Source of the DNA: Alphaproteobacteria bacterium | GTDB lineage: Bacteria > Pseudomonadota > Alphaproteobacteria > Reyranellales > Reyranellaceae | Reading direction: 5' to 3' | Length of the DNA: 64,000 bases | Assembly: GCA_016869975.1 (NCBI GenBank) | Contig: VGCZ01000019.1 | Coordinates: forward strand, 34,034 to 98,033 | Shown here: positions 46,642-55,410 of the stretch, piece after piece | Position numbering within the stretch: position 1 is the stretch's first letter | Layout of the letters: each line of letters begins with the position of its first letter | Program-made: the position numbers and the translations under genes | The notes under the pieces: model-generated | Seen by the model: the letters and a program-made list of their open reading frames with translations, nothing else | What the model was told of the DNA's origin: nothing | The model's database searches: none

Positions 46642-47738
46642 TACCGCAACGCCCCCAGCACCTTGCCGATGAACGTGTTCTGGTGCGCCGGGTCGAGCCA
46701 GCGCATGACGGCGACGATGTCGTGCTCGCGATCGATCCAGGTCATGTTGCCGCCGGCGCCGACGGCGAAGAAGTTGCTGTGTGGTGCGGCGGGCATGCGG
46801 ATGCCCTGGCTGTTGAGCCACCAGAAGAAGCCGTAGCTGACGTTGAGCGGACAGGGCTGCAACGACAGCCCGATCCATTCCTGCGACAGCAGGCGCTTGC
46901 CGTTCCACACGCCGTCGTTGGCCATCAGCAGCCCGACGCGCGCCTGGTCTTCGGCGTGGATGCACACGCCGCCGCCCCAATGGGTGCCGCCTGCGACGCT
47001 CTCGATCGGCCGGCCCTCGACCTCGACCGTCGACGTGGCGTAGCCGCGCCAGTTCCATTCATCGGATGCCCCCGTCGGCCTCATGACGCGCTCGGCGAAG
47101 ACTTCGGGCAGGGCGCGCTTCAGCCGGCGCAGCACCGACAGGCCGAGCCGGTTCACGCGCACGTCGTTGTATTCCCAGTAGGTGCCCGGCGCCTGCAGTA
47201 CCCGGTTGCCCTTCTTGCGCGTGCCCTCGGTGGCGAGCGTGCGGCCACGATCGATCGTCTCGCTCTTGCCGAACAGCGTGCCTTCCCACTCCGATGTGTT
47301 GGTCAGCAGCTGCCGCCAGGTGATCGGCGCGTTCTGGGCGCTGTCGAAGCCGCCGTCCTTCACCGTCTTGCCCACCGGCTCGTCGACATCGCCGATCAGC
47401 CCGTCGTCGAAGGCCAGGCCGGCGCAGATCGACATGTAGCTCTTGGCGACGCTGAAGGTGTAGTCCGCCTGCTGTGTATCGCCCCAGCGCGCCACGACGC
47501 GCCCGCCACGCAGGATCAGGCCATTGCCCGGGCCGCGGTCGCGGATCGGGCCGATGATCTCGGCGTCGGCCGGCTGCTCGAAATGGCCTGACAGCAGATG
47601 ATCGCGCAGGCTGAGCGGCCATTTGATCTCGTGGCCCTTCGCGAACGACACGGCGTCGGCCAACGCATCCGGATCGAAGCCGGCGTCCTTCGGCGAAACG
47701 CTCGGCCAGGGCTGCCCGTCGGGTGGCGGAAACTGCAT
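46641..47738 (-). CDS. Serine hydrolase, beta-lactamase/class C esterase family
   Basis: A 365-residue enzyme of the class C beta-lactamase-related family, which includes esterases, D-amino peptidases and 6-aminohexanoate-dimer hydrolase. Catalytic motifs are SVAK in YTFSVAKSYMS (nucleophile Ser and Lys), YxN as YWEYNDVRVN, and HWGG replacing the KTG box. No signal peptide is seen, so it acts in the cytoplasm. The ATG at 47738 is weakly supported by GTAGGA; the open frame to 48182 is a shadow of the LLM gene. Being beside an amidase and an LLM oxidoreductase, hydrolysis of an amide or ester oligomer is a fair guess. Confidence 0.88.
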   Translation of the reverse strand: MQFPPPDGQPWPSVSPKDAGFDPDALADAVSFAKGHEIKWPLSLRDHLLSGHFEQPADAEIIGPIRDRGPGNGLILRGGRVVARWGDTQQADYTFSVAKSYMSICAGLAFDDGLIGDVDEPVGKTVKDGGFDSAQNAPITWRQLLTNTSEWEGTLFGKSETIDRGRTLATEGTRKKGNRVLQAPGTYWEYNDVRVNRLGLSVLRRLKRALPEVFAERVMRPTGASDEWNWRGYATSTVEVEGRPIESVAGGTHWGGGVCIHAEDQARVGLLMANDGVWNGKRLLSQEWIGLSLQPCPLNVSYGFFWWLNSQGIRMPAAPHSNFFAVGAGGNMTWIDREHDIVAVMRWLDPAHQNTFIGKVLGALR

Positions 47739-47755
47739 GGTCCTACCTCTACTAC

Positions 47756-48634
47756 TCACGAGAACGGACGAATGACGGTCTCGCCGAACTTTGCGAGGCC
47801 GTCCTCGAGATCGCGGCGGAAGGCGGTGGCCGGCACGACGATGCGCTTGACGCCCTTCCTGATGCGCTCCTCGACCGCCGCATGCGGGTCCTTGCCGGAA
47901 TCCGGCAGCGCGTCGGGGCAGCCCATCAGCAGCTCGACCGATTGCGGGTCGCGGCCCTTGGCCTCGGCCGTGCGCCGCACGATGTCCCACAGCCCCATGG
48001 GATCGATCGACGAGCCGATCGAGGGGAAGAAGCCGTCGGCCAGCCGCCCCGCGCGCTTGGCCGCCGCCTCGGAGTGGCCGCCGACCAGGATCGGCACCGC
48101 GCCGCGCACCGGCTTGGGATTGCAGCTCACCGTGTCGAAGCTCACGAACTCGCCCTTGAAGCTGGCGGCGTCCTTCGCCCACAGCACGCGCATGGCCGCG
48201 ATGTACTCGTCGGCACGCTTGCCGCGGCGCTCGAACGGCACGCCCACCGCCTCGAACTCCTCCTTCAGCCAGCCGACGCCGATGCCCAGCTCGATGCGCC
48301 CGCCGCTCAGGTGATCCAGGGTCGCCACCTGCTTGGCCAGCACCAACGGATTGCGCTGCGGCAGGATCAGCACACCGGTCATGAAGCGCAGCCTGGTGGT
48401 CGCCGCCGCGACCCAGGTCATCCAGATCAGCGGATCGGGGATCGGACTCTGCGGCCCGCCCGGCAGCCGGCCGCTGGGCGCATAGGGATAGGTCGAGGTG
48501 TAGTTGTCGGGGAACACCACGTGGTCGACGGCGAACAGTGTGTCGAAGCCCGCCGCCTCCGCCGCGCGCGCAACTTTCCGCGCGCCGTCAGGATCGGGAT
48601 AGGTGTTGTTGCCGAAATGCAGCGCGAACTTCAT
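47756..48634 (-). CDS. LLM class F420-dependent oxidoreductase
   Basis: A 292-residue luciferase-like TIM barrel. MKFALHFGNNTYPDPDGARKVARAAEAAGFDTLFAVDHVVFP and RFMTGVLILPQRNPLVLAKQVATLDHLSGGRIELGIGVGWLKEEFEAVG follow the Rv2161c-type pattern described from mycobacteria, where the cofactor is predicted to be F420. NPKPVRGAVPILVGGHSEAAAKRAGRLADGFFP is the usual second half. The ATG at 48634 is preceded by GGGGGACC. It heads the minus-strand run with the serine hydrolase, small accessory protein and amidase. Confidence 0.9.
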   Translation of the reverse strand: MKFALHFGNNTYPDPDGARKVARAAEAAGFDTLFAVDHVVFPDNYTSTYPYAPSGRLPGGPQSPIPDPLIWMTWVAAATTRLRFMTGVLILPQRNPLVLAKQVATLDHLSGGRIELGIGVGWLKEEFEAVGVPFERRGKRADEYIAAMRVLWAKDAASFKGEFVSFDTVSCNPKPVRGAVPILVGGHSEAAAKRAGRLADGFFPSIGSSIDPMGLWDIVRRTAEAKGRDPQSVELLMGCPDALPDSGKDPHAAVEERIRKGVKRIVVPATAFRRDLEDGLAKFGETVIRPFS

Positions 48635-48864
48635 GAGGTCCCCCGATGGTCGGGCGGGATCATAGCCGCGATCGTGGCAACACTGCACCGCCAGGTTTGC
48701 GTCCACCCCTTCTCTCCGTAAGAACGGACCGCCGCATAAGACCGTCCTAGAAGCGAAAAACCGGCCTTTCGCGCGACCTGCGGTACAATCACCGGCGAGG
48801 GCACGACACGCCACAAGCGACCGACACACGGCGCCGCGTCCTGCCCGGTGAGACGGAGCCCCCC

Positions 48865-51075
48865 ATGGCCGGCATCATCAGCATTGGACCATACAAGCCG
48901 CTCGACGTGCGCACATCCGCCGTTCTGGGCGGCGGCGACATCGACGTCGACGCCAGCGCCGGCCGGTTCGAGCCAACGCCGCCGCTGAAGTTCGGCCTGC
49001 AGGCCGCCGAAGGCGTCGCCGGCGCGATCGCCGAGCAGCTCGCCAACGACAACGAAGCCGTGGTGAAGGCTGCCGACACGCGGCTGGGCGAGGCCGAGCA
49101 GACGCTGCTGTTCGATCCCCAAAACGGCTATCTCAACACGCAAGGGCAGACGGCGCTGACCCACGCGCCCGCCGTGCTCGAGGCCTATCGCGGAGCGCTG
49201 GACCGCGAGCTGGCGGGAACCACCGACGACGACCAGCGAGACATGCTGCAAGGCCTCAACGAGCGCCGGCTGGCGGACTTCACCACACTGGTCGAGCGGC
49301 ATATCGCCGCCGAACGCCAGCGCTGGTACGATAACGCGGGCGAGCGTCGCATCGAGCAGATGCAGGTCGAAGCCCGGCTGCACTGGCGCGACGACGCGCT
49401 CTTCCGCCGCGCGCTCGGCACGACACGCTTCGAGGTGCGCGAGAAGGCCGCGCGCAAGGGCTGGGACGCGGCGTCGACAGGGACGGCGCTACGCCAACAG
49501 ACCAGACGCACCCTGGTATCGGCGATCGAGGCGGCGGTCGAACACGATCCCGACCGCGCCCAGATCCTGCGCACGCGCTACGACCAGCATATCGACGCGA
49601 CCGATCGCGCCGCGCTGGACGCGTTGCTAGTCGAAGCACTGACCCGCCAGCGGGCCGAGGAGGCGAGCGCGGAGATCCTGAACGCCGCGCCGCCGGATGG
49701 CGAACCATCGGTGCCGCAATGGCGGTTGCGACAAGCCGAGGCGATCGCCGAACCCGCGGTGCGCGCCGCGGCCATCCGCCGGCTACATAGTGCCACCGCC
49801 GCCGACGTTGCCCGCGCCCGCGCGCTGGCCGAGGTGGTGCTGGCACGCGTGCTGAAGGACAGCCTGACCGATCCGTCACAGATTCCGGTGCGCGTGTGGG
49901 TGACGCTCGACGCCGAACACCGCCAGGCTATCGAGACGCGCCTTGACCACAACGCGCGTGGCGACGATCTCGCAGCGAATCCGTCACTGGTCGACGCTCT
50001 GGCGGCGGAGATGACTCGGGCGCCGGACAACTTCTTGCGCCGCGACCTCGTCCCCACCATCGCGCGGCTGCCGCTGCCGCAATGGCAGCGTTTCCGTGAC
50101 TGGCAGGCCGGCCTCCGCGGTACCGATCCCACGACGGAAGATCAGCTCCACGCCATCAAACGCGGCCTGCAGCTCGCCACCAAGATTCTGCCGTCGGATA
50201 TGCCCGACGACAGCGCCGCCAACTACCGCGCCGACTTGGTCGAGGAGATCGATACATGGTGCAAGGTCAACGGCAAGAGCCCAGACGACGCCGACATCAC
50301 CGGAATGTTCGAGCGACACTTCGTGCCCTTGAAGCATGTGCCAACTTCACCAGACGCTGACTCGCGCCCGCAGTCCCGAATCCACGAGATTCAAGATACC
50401 ACGACCTATTCGCCGAACACGGAAGCGCCGTGGCGATCGATGGAACCGGCGATCATCTCGGAGCTGGACCAAGCGACCAGGGAGGCCCTGCCAAAAGGCA
50501 TCCTGAAGAACAGCGATGCTGACGCCGCGGCCCTGGAGCTGACACAAGTGCCGGCCGGCAAATATCCAAGCCGCATCAATCCCAACGGCCAAGCCGTCTA
50601 CCACGATCCGCAGAGCGGGCGGTACTACGTACACATCCCATATGGCCAAGGCTCCTGGCAGGAGTTCGACCAAAACGGCGAGGTTGTCGGCACTACCGGC
50701 ATCGGTATGCAACAGCGCCCTGGCGCTCCCAAAGCTTCGGACACGACTGTCCGTGATCCTCGAGTACATCTCGCACAGGCTGGCCCGTACACACCCGCCC
50801 CAGCTCCGTCAAACGACAATCTAGAGCCAGCATGCATCGTAGCCACACATCTCTGCATGATGTCAGCACCTCCTCCCGATGGCTCTGCGAGGTGTATGCA
50901 GGCGGAAGAGGCATGTGTTAGAGGCGCGGCAATCGTCCGTGCTGCGCAAGCCGCCGGGGCAACGAATGTCGAAGGCCGATTTTCCTTTCCCGATGGAACC
51001 TATGTTGTCGTACCACGGGTTCTTGGTATGCGGGCTTGGGTAGTTCCGAATGGCCGACCACCAGCGTGGCAATAG
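48865..51075 (+). CDS. Large phage-virion-like protein with distinct C-terminal domain
   Basis: A 736-residue protein I cannot assign to a known function. Residues 1-460 are long Ala/Arg/Glu-rich helices (GLQAAEGVAGAIAEQLANDNEAV, LNTQGQTALTHAPAVLEAY, RHIAAERQRWYDNAGERRIEQM, HWRDDALFRRALG), a pattern I know from large phage internal virion or structural proteins. After a flexible segment, residues 540-736 look different: a beta-rich ALELTQVPAGKYPSRINPNGQAVYHDPQSGRYYVHIPYGQG stretch, a Pro-rich linker, then a Cys-containing tail (LEPACIVATHLCMMSAPPP, CMQAEEACVRG). Base composition falls towards the 3' end. GGAG precedes the ATG. No other phage genes are nearby. A toxin-delivery or domesticated-virion role is speculative. 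Confidence 0.7.
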   Translation: MAGIISIGPYKPLDVRTSAVLGGGDIDVDASAGRFEPTPPLKFGLQAAEGVAGAIAEQLANDNEAVVKAADTRLGEAEQTLLFDPQNGYLNTQGQTALTHAPAVLEAYRGALDRELAGTTDDDQRDMLQGLNERRLADFTTLVERHIAAERQRWYDNAGERRIEQMQVEARLHWRDDALFRRALGTTRFEVREKAARKGWDAASTGTALRQQTRRTLVSAIEAAVEHDPDRAQILRTRYDQHIDATDRAALDALLVEALTRQRAEEASAEILNAAPPDGEPSVPQWRLRQAEAIAEPAVRAAAIRRLHSATAADVARARALAEVVLARVLKDSLTDPSQIPVRVWVTLDAEHRQAIETRLDHNARGDDLAANPSLVDALAAEMTRAPDNFLRRDLVPTIARLPLPQWQRFRDWQAGLRGTDPTTEDQLHAIKRGLQLATKILPSDMPDDSAANYRADLVEEIDTWCKVNGKSPDDADITGMFERHFVPLKHVPTSPDADSRPQSRIHEIQDTTTYSPNTEAPWRSMEPAIISELDQATREALPKGILKNSDADAAALELTQVPAGKYPSRINPNGQAVYHDPQSGRYYVHIPYGQGSWQEFDQNGEVVGTTGIGMQQRPGAPKASDTTVRDPRVHLAQAGPYTPAPAPSNDNLEPACIVATHLCMMSAPPPDGSARCMQAEEACVRGAAIVRAAQAAGATNVEGRFSFPDGTYVVVPRVLGMRAWVVPNGRPPAWQ

Positions 51076-51208
51076 TATCGGGTCGTTTCCCGGAGTCCAT
51101 CTTGTGCAACTGAATGCGTTACTTGCACGGAACAAGAATCGGTGGCCGCGAGGATGCACGCTAGAGTATGCCTTTGTGGCCGTGTAACCAATATTTCTGG
51201 GCAGTGCT

Positions 51209-51523
51209 ATGACCGTACAAACACAAGGCCCTGTAGAGTCTCCACCGCTTGAGCCTACTCAAGAGCGAGCGATTGAGGGGCACCCGGAGTTCACAGCCGA
51301 GTGCAAGGCGAGATCGCAGTACAACCCCGCTGGCGAATGGGAATGGGGCGAACAATTGCTAACGCAAAGCGATCAATGGGGGCTGGTCTGGCGCGCCGAC
51401 TTCAAGACTCCAAGCACGAGTGATAAGTACGTGAACAGGGTTGTTTGCTGGATCAAGCCCGACGGGACACTGCAGATCCATTGGGCAGTGGCTCACGATA
51501 TTCCGCCGCTTCGCAGGCCTTAG
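51209..51523 (+). CDS. Small hypothetical protein beside the phage-like gene
   Basis: A 104-residue soluble protein of unknown family, 133 bases downstream of the large phage-like gene. It is acidic and Trp-rich (AGEWEWGEQLL, DQWGLVWRADF, CWIKPDGTLQIHWAVAHD), the style of small immunity or DUF proteins. The first 60 bases around it are under 50% G+C, far below the local average, so acquisition with the large gene is likely. The ribosome site is weak, which leaves the start uncertain. An immunity partner for the C-terminal domain of the large protein is one hypothesis. Confidence 0.6.
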   Translation: MTVQTQGPVESPPLEPTQERAIEGHPEFTAECKARSQYNPAGEWEWGEQLLTQSDQWGLVWRADFKTPSTSDKYVNRVVCWIKPDGTLQIHWAVAHDIPPLRRP

Positions 51524-51557
51524 CATCGTACAGAGTAGCGAGACAGGGATCAGCGCC

Positions 51558-51590
51558 AGACCTGAGAGTCAGGCTTGCGTTATTTTATTG
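51558..51590 (+). terminator. Possible intrinsic terminator after the small gene
   Basis: CCTGA (51561) pairs with TCAGG (51569) around a three-base loop, with outer bases adding weak pairs, followed by the T-rich TTGCGTTATTTTATT. The stem is short, so strength is uncertain. It would separate the accessory pair from the acetyltransferase gene. Confidence 0.4.
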
Positions 51591-51613
51591 TAGGTGCGGA
51601 GAATTACGGGCAT

Positions 51614-52132
51614 ATGACGCATCAATCCAAGGCGCATATCCGCCTGCTGACACCAGCCGACGCGCGGCTGTACCAGGGGATCCGCCTGGAGGCGCTGCAG
51701 GCTGCGCCGGAGGCCTTCGGCAGCACCTACGAGCTGGAGCGCAGCTACACCACGGAGCAGTTCGCCGATCTGCTGGGCCGGTCCGACGTGTTCGGTGCCT
51801 TTCGCTCCGCCGACCTGCTGGGCATGGCCGGCTATCGCACCCAGGTCGGCCCCAAGACCGGGCACAAGGGCTCACTGTGGGGCATGTACGTGCGCGCCGC
51901 CGCGCGTGGCCAGGGCGTTGGCAAGATGCTGGTCGAGGCGGTGCTGGCCCACGCGCGCGGGCGCGTCGAGCTGGTGCAGCTGAGCGTCGTCAGCGACAAC
52001 GAGACGGCGCAGCGTCTCTACCGCGCCTGCGGCTTCGTCGAGTACGGCCACGAGGTCCACGCGCTGAAGTTTAACGGCCGCCACTACGACGAGACGCTGA
52101 TGGCCGTGGCGCTGGAGCGCCCGGCGAAATAG
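51614..52132 (+). CDS. GNAT family N-acetyltransferase
   Basis: A 172-residue acetyltransferase with the acetyl-CoA pyrophosphate loop RAAARGQGVGKMLVEAVL and the C-terminal VVSDNETAQRLYRACGFVEYG. ATG 51614 (HIRLLTPADARLYQGIRLEALQ start) is chosen over the longer frame. The N-terminal part and length match small-molecule or ribosomal-protein-type GNATs; the acceptor cannot be named. It is followed 15 bases later by the TauD-type gene. Confidence 0.9.
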   Translation: MTHQSKAHIRLLTPADARLYQGIRLEALQAAPEAFGSTYELERSYTTEQFADLLGRSDVFGAFRSADLLGMAGYRTQVGPKTGHKGSLWGMYVRAAARGQGVGKMLVEAVLAHARGRVELVQLSVVSDNETAQRLYRACGFVEYGHEVHALKFNGRHYDETLMAVALERPAK

Positions 52133-52147
52133 GGGCAGGATAGCGCC

Positions 52148-53173
52148 ATGAGCGGCTTCTTCACCCTCCAGACTCCCCTGCAAGGCGCGCGCTTCGGCGG
52201 TTGGGCGCGAACCACCGGCGACGCGGCGGCCGTCGTGAAGGCCGCCGAGGCCGAGCCTGCCGCCCTGCCCCGGGCGCTGGCAGAAAGCGGCGGCGTGCTG
52301 CTGCTGAAGGGCCTGCACAGCATCGCGCAGGACGCCTCGTTGCTCGTGCGGCTGAGCCGGCTGTTCGGGCCGGAGGTCGAGGATTATCGCCGCACCCTCA
52401 CGCCGCGGCATCAGGTGCACGATGCGGTGCCGGAGATCTTCATCGTCTCCAACGTGGCCCCGGTGAGCCGCATGCCGCCCAAGCGGCCCGAGCCGCCGAT
52501 GACGGCGGACGGCGGGTTCCCGGTGCAGTACCCGCAACGCAAGGGCTGGCACACCGACCAGAGCTATCGCCGGCCGCCGCCTGATATCTCGCTGTTCTTC
52601 GCCGTGGCGCCGGTGAGCCGCGATCAGGGGCAGACGATCTTCGCCAACGGCACCTTGGCCTACGAGGCGCTGTCGCCCGACATGAAGCGCAAGGTCGGCC
52701 AGCTCGAAGGCCTGCACGCGCAGCCCGGCTCGGGCCGCTCGCGCGACGCGGTGCTGGCCGGCACCAAGCCGCGGGAGTTCGCCGCCCACGAGCGCTCGCA
52801 GCGTCAGCCGGTGGTGCGCATCCATCCCGTCACCGGCAAGCCGGCGCTCTATCTGTGCGAGTCCGGCCAGATGGACTGGATCGAGGGCCCCTTCGTGGGC
52901 ATGCAGCCCGGCCCGCACGGCGACGGCGCGGCGCTGCTGGACGCGTTGATGGCGCACTACACGCGGCCGGAGTTCATCTACGTCCATGAATGGGACCAGG
53001 GCGATCTGATCGTCTGGGACAATCGGTGCCTGGTGCACGCCGCGACCTGGTTCGACGTCGAGACGCAGAACCGCGTGATGTGGCGCACCACGGTGCACGG
53101 CAATCCCGGCGCGCTCTACGCCGGAGAGAAGAAGAGCTGGATCCCGGAGCTGGCCGACGCCAGCACGGAGTGA
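52148..53173 (+). CDS. TauD/TfdA family Fe(II)/2-oxoglutarate dioxygenase
   Basis: A 341-residue oxygenase that hydroxylates its substrate while decarboxylating 2-oxoglutarate. The iron-binding facial triad is visible: HTD in GWHTDQSYRRPP and the distal His in DNRCLVHAATWFD, with the 2-oxoglutarate-binding Arg in NRVMWRTTVHG. The N-terminal AALPRALAESGGVLLLKGL is the usual family start. It lies between the acetyltransferase and a block of LLM oxidoreductases. Substrates of this family range from taurine to phenoxyacetates; nothing here decides among them. Confidence 0.92.
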   Translation: MSGFFTLQTPLQGARFGGWARTTGDAAAVVKAAEAEPAALPRALAESGGVLLLKGLHSIAQDASLLVRLSRLFGPEVEDYRRTLTPRHQVHDAVPEIFIVSNVAPVSRMPPKRPEPPMTADGGFPVQYPQRKGWHTDQSYRRPPPDISLFFAVAPVSRDQGQTIFANGTLAYEALSPDMKRKVGQLEGLHAQPGSGRSRDAVLAGTKPREFAAHERSQRQPVVRIHPVTGKPALYLCESGQMDWIEGPFVGMQPGPHGDGAALLDALMAHYTRPEFIYVHEWDQGDLIVWDNRCLVHAATWFDVETQNRVMWRTTVHGNPGALYAGEKKSWIPELADASTE

Positions 53174-53181
53174 TTTGACCT

Positions 53182-53260
53182 CGTCATCCCGAGCGCAGCG
53201 AGGGATCTCCGTCCATGGAGACTCCCTTCGAGGAGATCCCTCGCTGCGCTCGGGATGACG
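53182..53260. repeat. Repeat, family B (perfect inverted 27-base arms)
   Basis: Arms 53182-53208 and 53234-53260 are exact reverse complements over 27 bases, starting CGTCATCCCGAGCGCAGCGA, around a 25-base interior. This is the most perfect family-B copy and would form a very stable hairpin just after the dioxygenase stop. It lies before the first LLM gene of the block and could limit read-through between them. Confidence 0.85.
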
Positions 53261-53280
53261 GTTTTGGAGGAAACACGACA

Positions 53281-54321
53281 ATGAAACTCGGCCTGTCGCT
53301 CGGCTATTCGGGCGCTCATCTCGATATCCCCGTCAAGCTGGTGCAGCGCGCCGAGGAACTCGGCTACGACTCGGTATGGACGGCCGAGGCCTACGGCTCC
53401 GATGCGGTGACACCGCTGGCCTACCTCGCGGGGCTGACGAAGAAGATCAAGCTCGGCACCGGCATCATGCAGCTCGCCGCGCGCACGCCGGCCAACGCCG
53501 CGATGTCGGCGGCCACCGTCGACGCGCTGGCCGGCGGCGGACGCTTCATCGCCGGTCTGGGCGTATCGGGGCCGCAGATCGTCGAGGGCTGGTACGGCCG
53601 CCCCTGGGGCAAGCCCTACTACCAGCTCAAGGACTACGTCGCGATCATGCGCAAGATCTTCAAGCGCGAAGGGCCGGTGTCGCATGACGGGCGCGAGTAT
53701 CCCCTGCCCTACAAGGGCGAAGGCGCGATGGGCATCGGCAAGCCGCTGAAGTCCATCCTGCACATGAACCCCGACATCCCGATCTACCTCGCCACCGTCA
53801 ACGAGGCGACGGTCAAGCTCACCGGCGAGATCGCCGATGGCTGGCTGCCCACCGGCGTCGTGCCCGGCTTCCTCAAGGACTACCAGCCCTGGCTAGAGGA
53901 AGGCTTCCGCCGCGCCGGCAACGGCAAGAGCATGAAGGACTTCGTCATCCAGACCTCGGTGCACGTCAACGTGCAGGACGACGTCAAGGCGGGGCTGGCG
54001 AAGCTCAAGCCCGAGGTCGCGCTCTATGTCGGCGGCATGGGCCACAAGGACAAGAACTTCCACAACGACCTGATGATCCGCAACGGCTTCGCCGACGCCG
54101 CCAAGCGTATCCAGGAACTCTACCTCGCCGGCCGCAAGGACGAGGCGATCGCGTCTGTGCCCGACGAATGGGTCGACATGAAGTCGCTGGTCGGCCCGGC
54201 CTCGCGCATCAAGGAACGCTATCGCCGCTGGCAGGATAACGGCATCGACACGCTGAACGTCCGCTCGCGCCAGCCCGAGGCGATCGAGGTCATGGCCCAG
54301 GCGGCGCGGCTGAATTCGTAA
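53281..54321 (+). CDS. LLM class F420-dependent oxidoreductase
   Basis: A 346-residue luciferase-like enzyme. MKLGLSLGYSGAHLDIPVKLVQRAEELGYDSVWTAEAYGSDAVTPLAYLAGLTKKIKLG and GIMQLAARTPANAAMSAATVDALAGGGRFIAGLGVSGPQIVEGWYG recall an Rv3520c-type F420-dependent subgroup. The ATG at 53281 follows GGAGG. It is the first of four consecutive plus-strand LLM genes; a family-A palindrome separates it from the next one. The reaction is hydride transfer from F420H2 to an unknown substrate, or oxygenation if FMN is used. Confidence 0.9.
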   Translation: MKLGLSLGYSGAHLDIPVKLVQRAEELGYDSVWTAEAYGSDAVTPLAYLAGLTKKIKLGTGIMQLAARTPANAAMSAATVDALAGGGRFIAGLGVSGPQIVEGWYGRPWGKPYYQLKDYVAIMRKIFKREGPVSHDGREYPLPYKGEGAMGIGKPLKSILHMNPDIPIYLATVNEATVKLTGEIADGWLPTGVVPGFLKDYQPWLEEGFRRAGNGKSMKDFVIQTSVHVNVQDDVKAGLAKLKPEVALYVGGMGHKDKNFHNDLMIRNGFADAAKRIQELYLAGRKDEAIASVPDEWVDMKSLVGPASRIKERYRRWQDNGIDTLNVRSRQPEAIEVMAQAARLNS

Positions 54322-54333
54322 GGCGTTTTCCTC

Positions 54334-54358
54334 CCTCTCCCCCGTACGCGGGGAGAGG
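54334..54358. repeat. Palindrome, family A
   Basis: CCTCTCCCCCG and GCGGGGAGAGG form the stem around TAC, preceded by CGTTTTCCTC, the inverse of the AGGAAAACG tail near 21707 and 38220. It separates two LLM genes. Confidence 0.8.
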
Positions 54359-54393
54359 AAGCGAGAGGCGAATGAAGGTTCGGAGGAGACCCT

Positions 54394-55410
54394 ATGCGTC
54401 CGCCGCTGCGTATCGGGACCGTCTACGATTTCCGCAACACGCCGGAGTCGAGTCTCGACAACCCGAGTCTCTACGCCGCGATCATGGACCAGATCGTCAT
54501 GCTCGACGGGCTGGGGCTCGACCTGGTGTGGTTCACCGAGCATCACTTTCTCGACGACGGCTACCTGCCCTCGTGGATCCCGATCGCCGGCGCGATCGCT
54601 GCGCGCACCAAGCGGGTGAAGCTGTCGAGCGATGTCTGCCTGCTGCCGTTCAATCATCCGGTGCGGCTGGCCGAGGATCTCGCGGTCCTCGACAACCTCA
54701 GCAACGGGCGCGTCGAGATCGGCGTCGGCATGGGCTACGCGCCGCACGAGTTCAAGGGCTTCGGCCTGCCGGTGTCGCGCCGCGTATCGCTGACCGATGA
54801 GGGTATCGAGGTGCTGCGGCTGTGCTTCTCCGGCGAACGCTTCAGTTATCACGGCAAGCGCTACACCTTCGAGGACGTCGTCATCCGCCCCGGCTATGTG
54901 CAGAAGGGCGGCCCGCCGCTGTGGATCGCCGCCATGTCGGGTGCCGGCGCGCAGCGCGCGGCGCGTTATGACAGCCACTTCCTGCCGCAGGGTCCACGTT
55001 CGGCCGTGCTCGATCCGTGGCGCGCGACCATGCGCGAGACGGGGCGCAACCCCGATACGTATCGCGTCGGTATCATCCGCTCCTGCCTGGTGACCGACGA
55101 TCGCGAGCGCGACTGGCCCGCCGTGCGTGCTGCCGAGCGCTATCGCGGCCAGGTCTATCGCAGCTTCAACAGCGAGGGCGCCTATGGCGGCGTCAAGCAG
55201 GAGGCCACCGATCCGCCGATCCCGCAGACATGGGTGGTGGGCGATGTCGAGCACTGTGTGACGGAGCTCACCGCCTTCATCAAGGAATATGGCATAACCG
55301 ACCTCGTGACCTGGGCGGTGCCGCCGGGCATGCGGCCGGACCAGATGAACGGCCATCTCGAGCGCTTCGTACGGGACGTGGCACCACGCGTGAAGGCGGC
55401 GGTCCAATGA
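54394..55410 (+). CDS. LLM class flavin/F420-dependent oxidoreductase
   Basis: A 338-residue luciferase-like protein. LRIGTVYDFRNTPESSLDNPSLYAAIMDQIVMLDGLGLDLVWFTEHHFLDDGY is closer to the bacterial-luciferase (FMN) pattern with its EHHF motif. VCLLPFNHPVRLAEDLAVLDNLSNGRVEIGVGMGYAPHEFKGFG is the cofactor block. GGAGGAGACCCT precedes the ATG. It overlaps the next LLM gene by 4 bases (ATGA), so two different LLM enzymes are made together. The EHHF signature makes FMN possible even though F420 is available. Confidence 0.9.
   Translation: MRPPLRIGTVYDFRNTPESSLDNPSLYAAIMDQIVMLDGLGLDLVWFTEHHFLDDGYLPSWIPIAGAIAARTKRVKLSSDVCLLPFNHPVRLAEDLAVLDNLSNGRVEIGVGMGYAPHEFKGFGLPVSRRVSLTDEGIEVLRLCFSGERFSYHGKRYTFEDVVIRPGYVQKGGPPLWIAAMSGAGAQRAARYDSHFLPQGPRSAVLDPWRATMRETGRNPDTYRVGIIRSCLVTDDRERDWPAVRAAERYRGQVYRSFNSEGAYGGVKQEATDPPIPQTWVVGDVEHCVTELTAFIKEYGITDLVTWAVPPGMRPDQMNGHLERFVRDVAPRVKAAVQ

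Noticed and set aside
45708..47591. A 627-codon open frame on the plus strand
   Set aside because: Antisense shadow of the amidase, small accessory gene and serine hydrolase, whose catalytic motifs are intact on the other strand.
48784..48789. TACAAT as a -10 box for the phage-like gene
   Set aside because: No recognisable -35 at 16-18 bases upstream, so support is too weak to list as a promoter.
48865..51523. A prophage
   Set aside because: Only one virion-like protein is present, with no integrase, terminase, capsid, tail or attachment-site repeats nearby.
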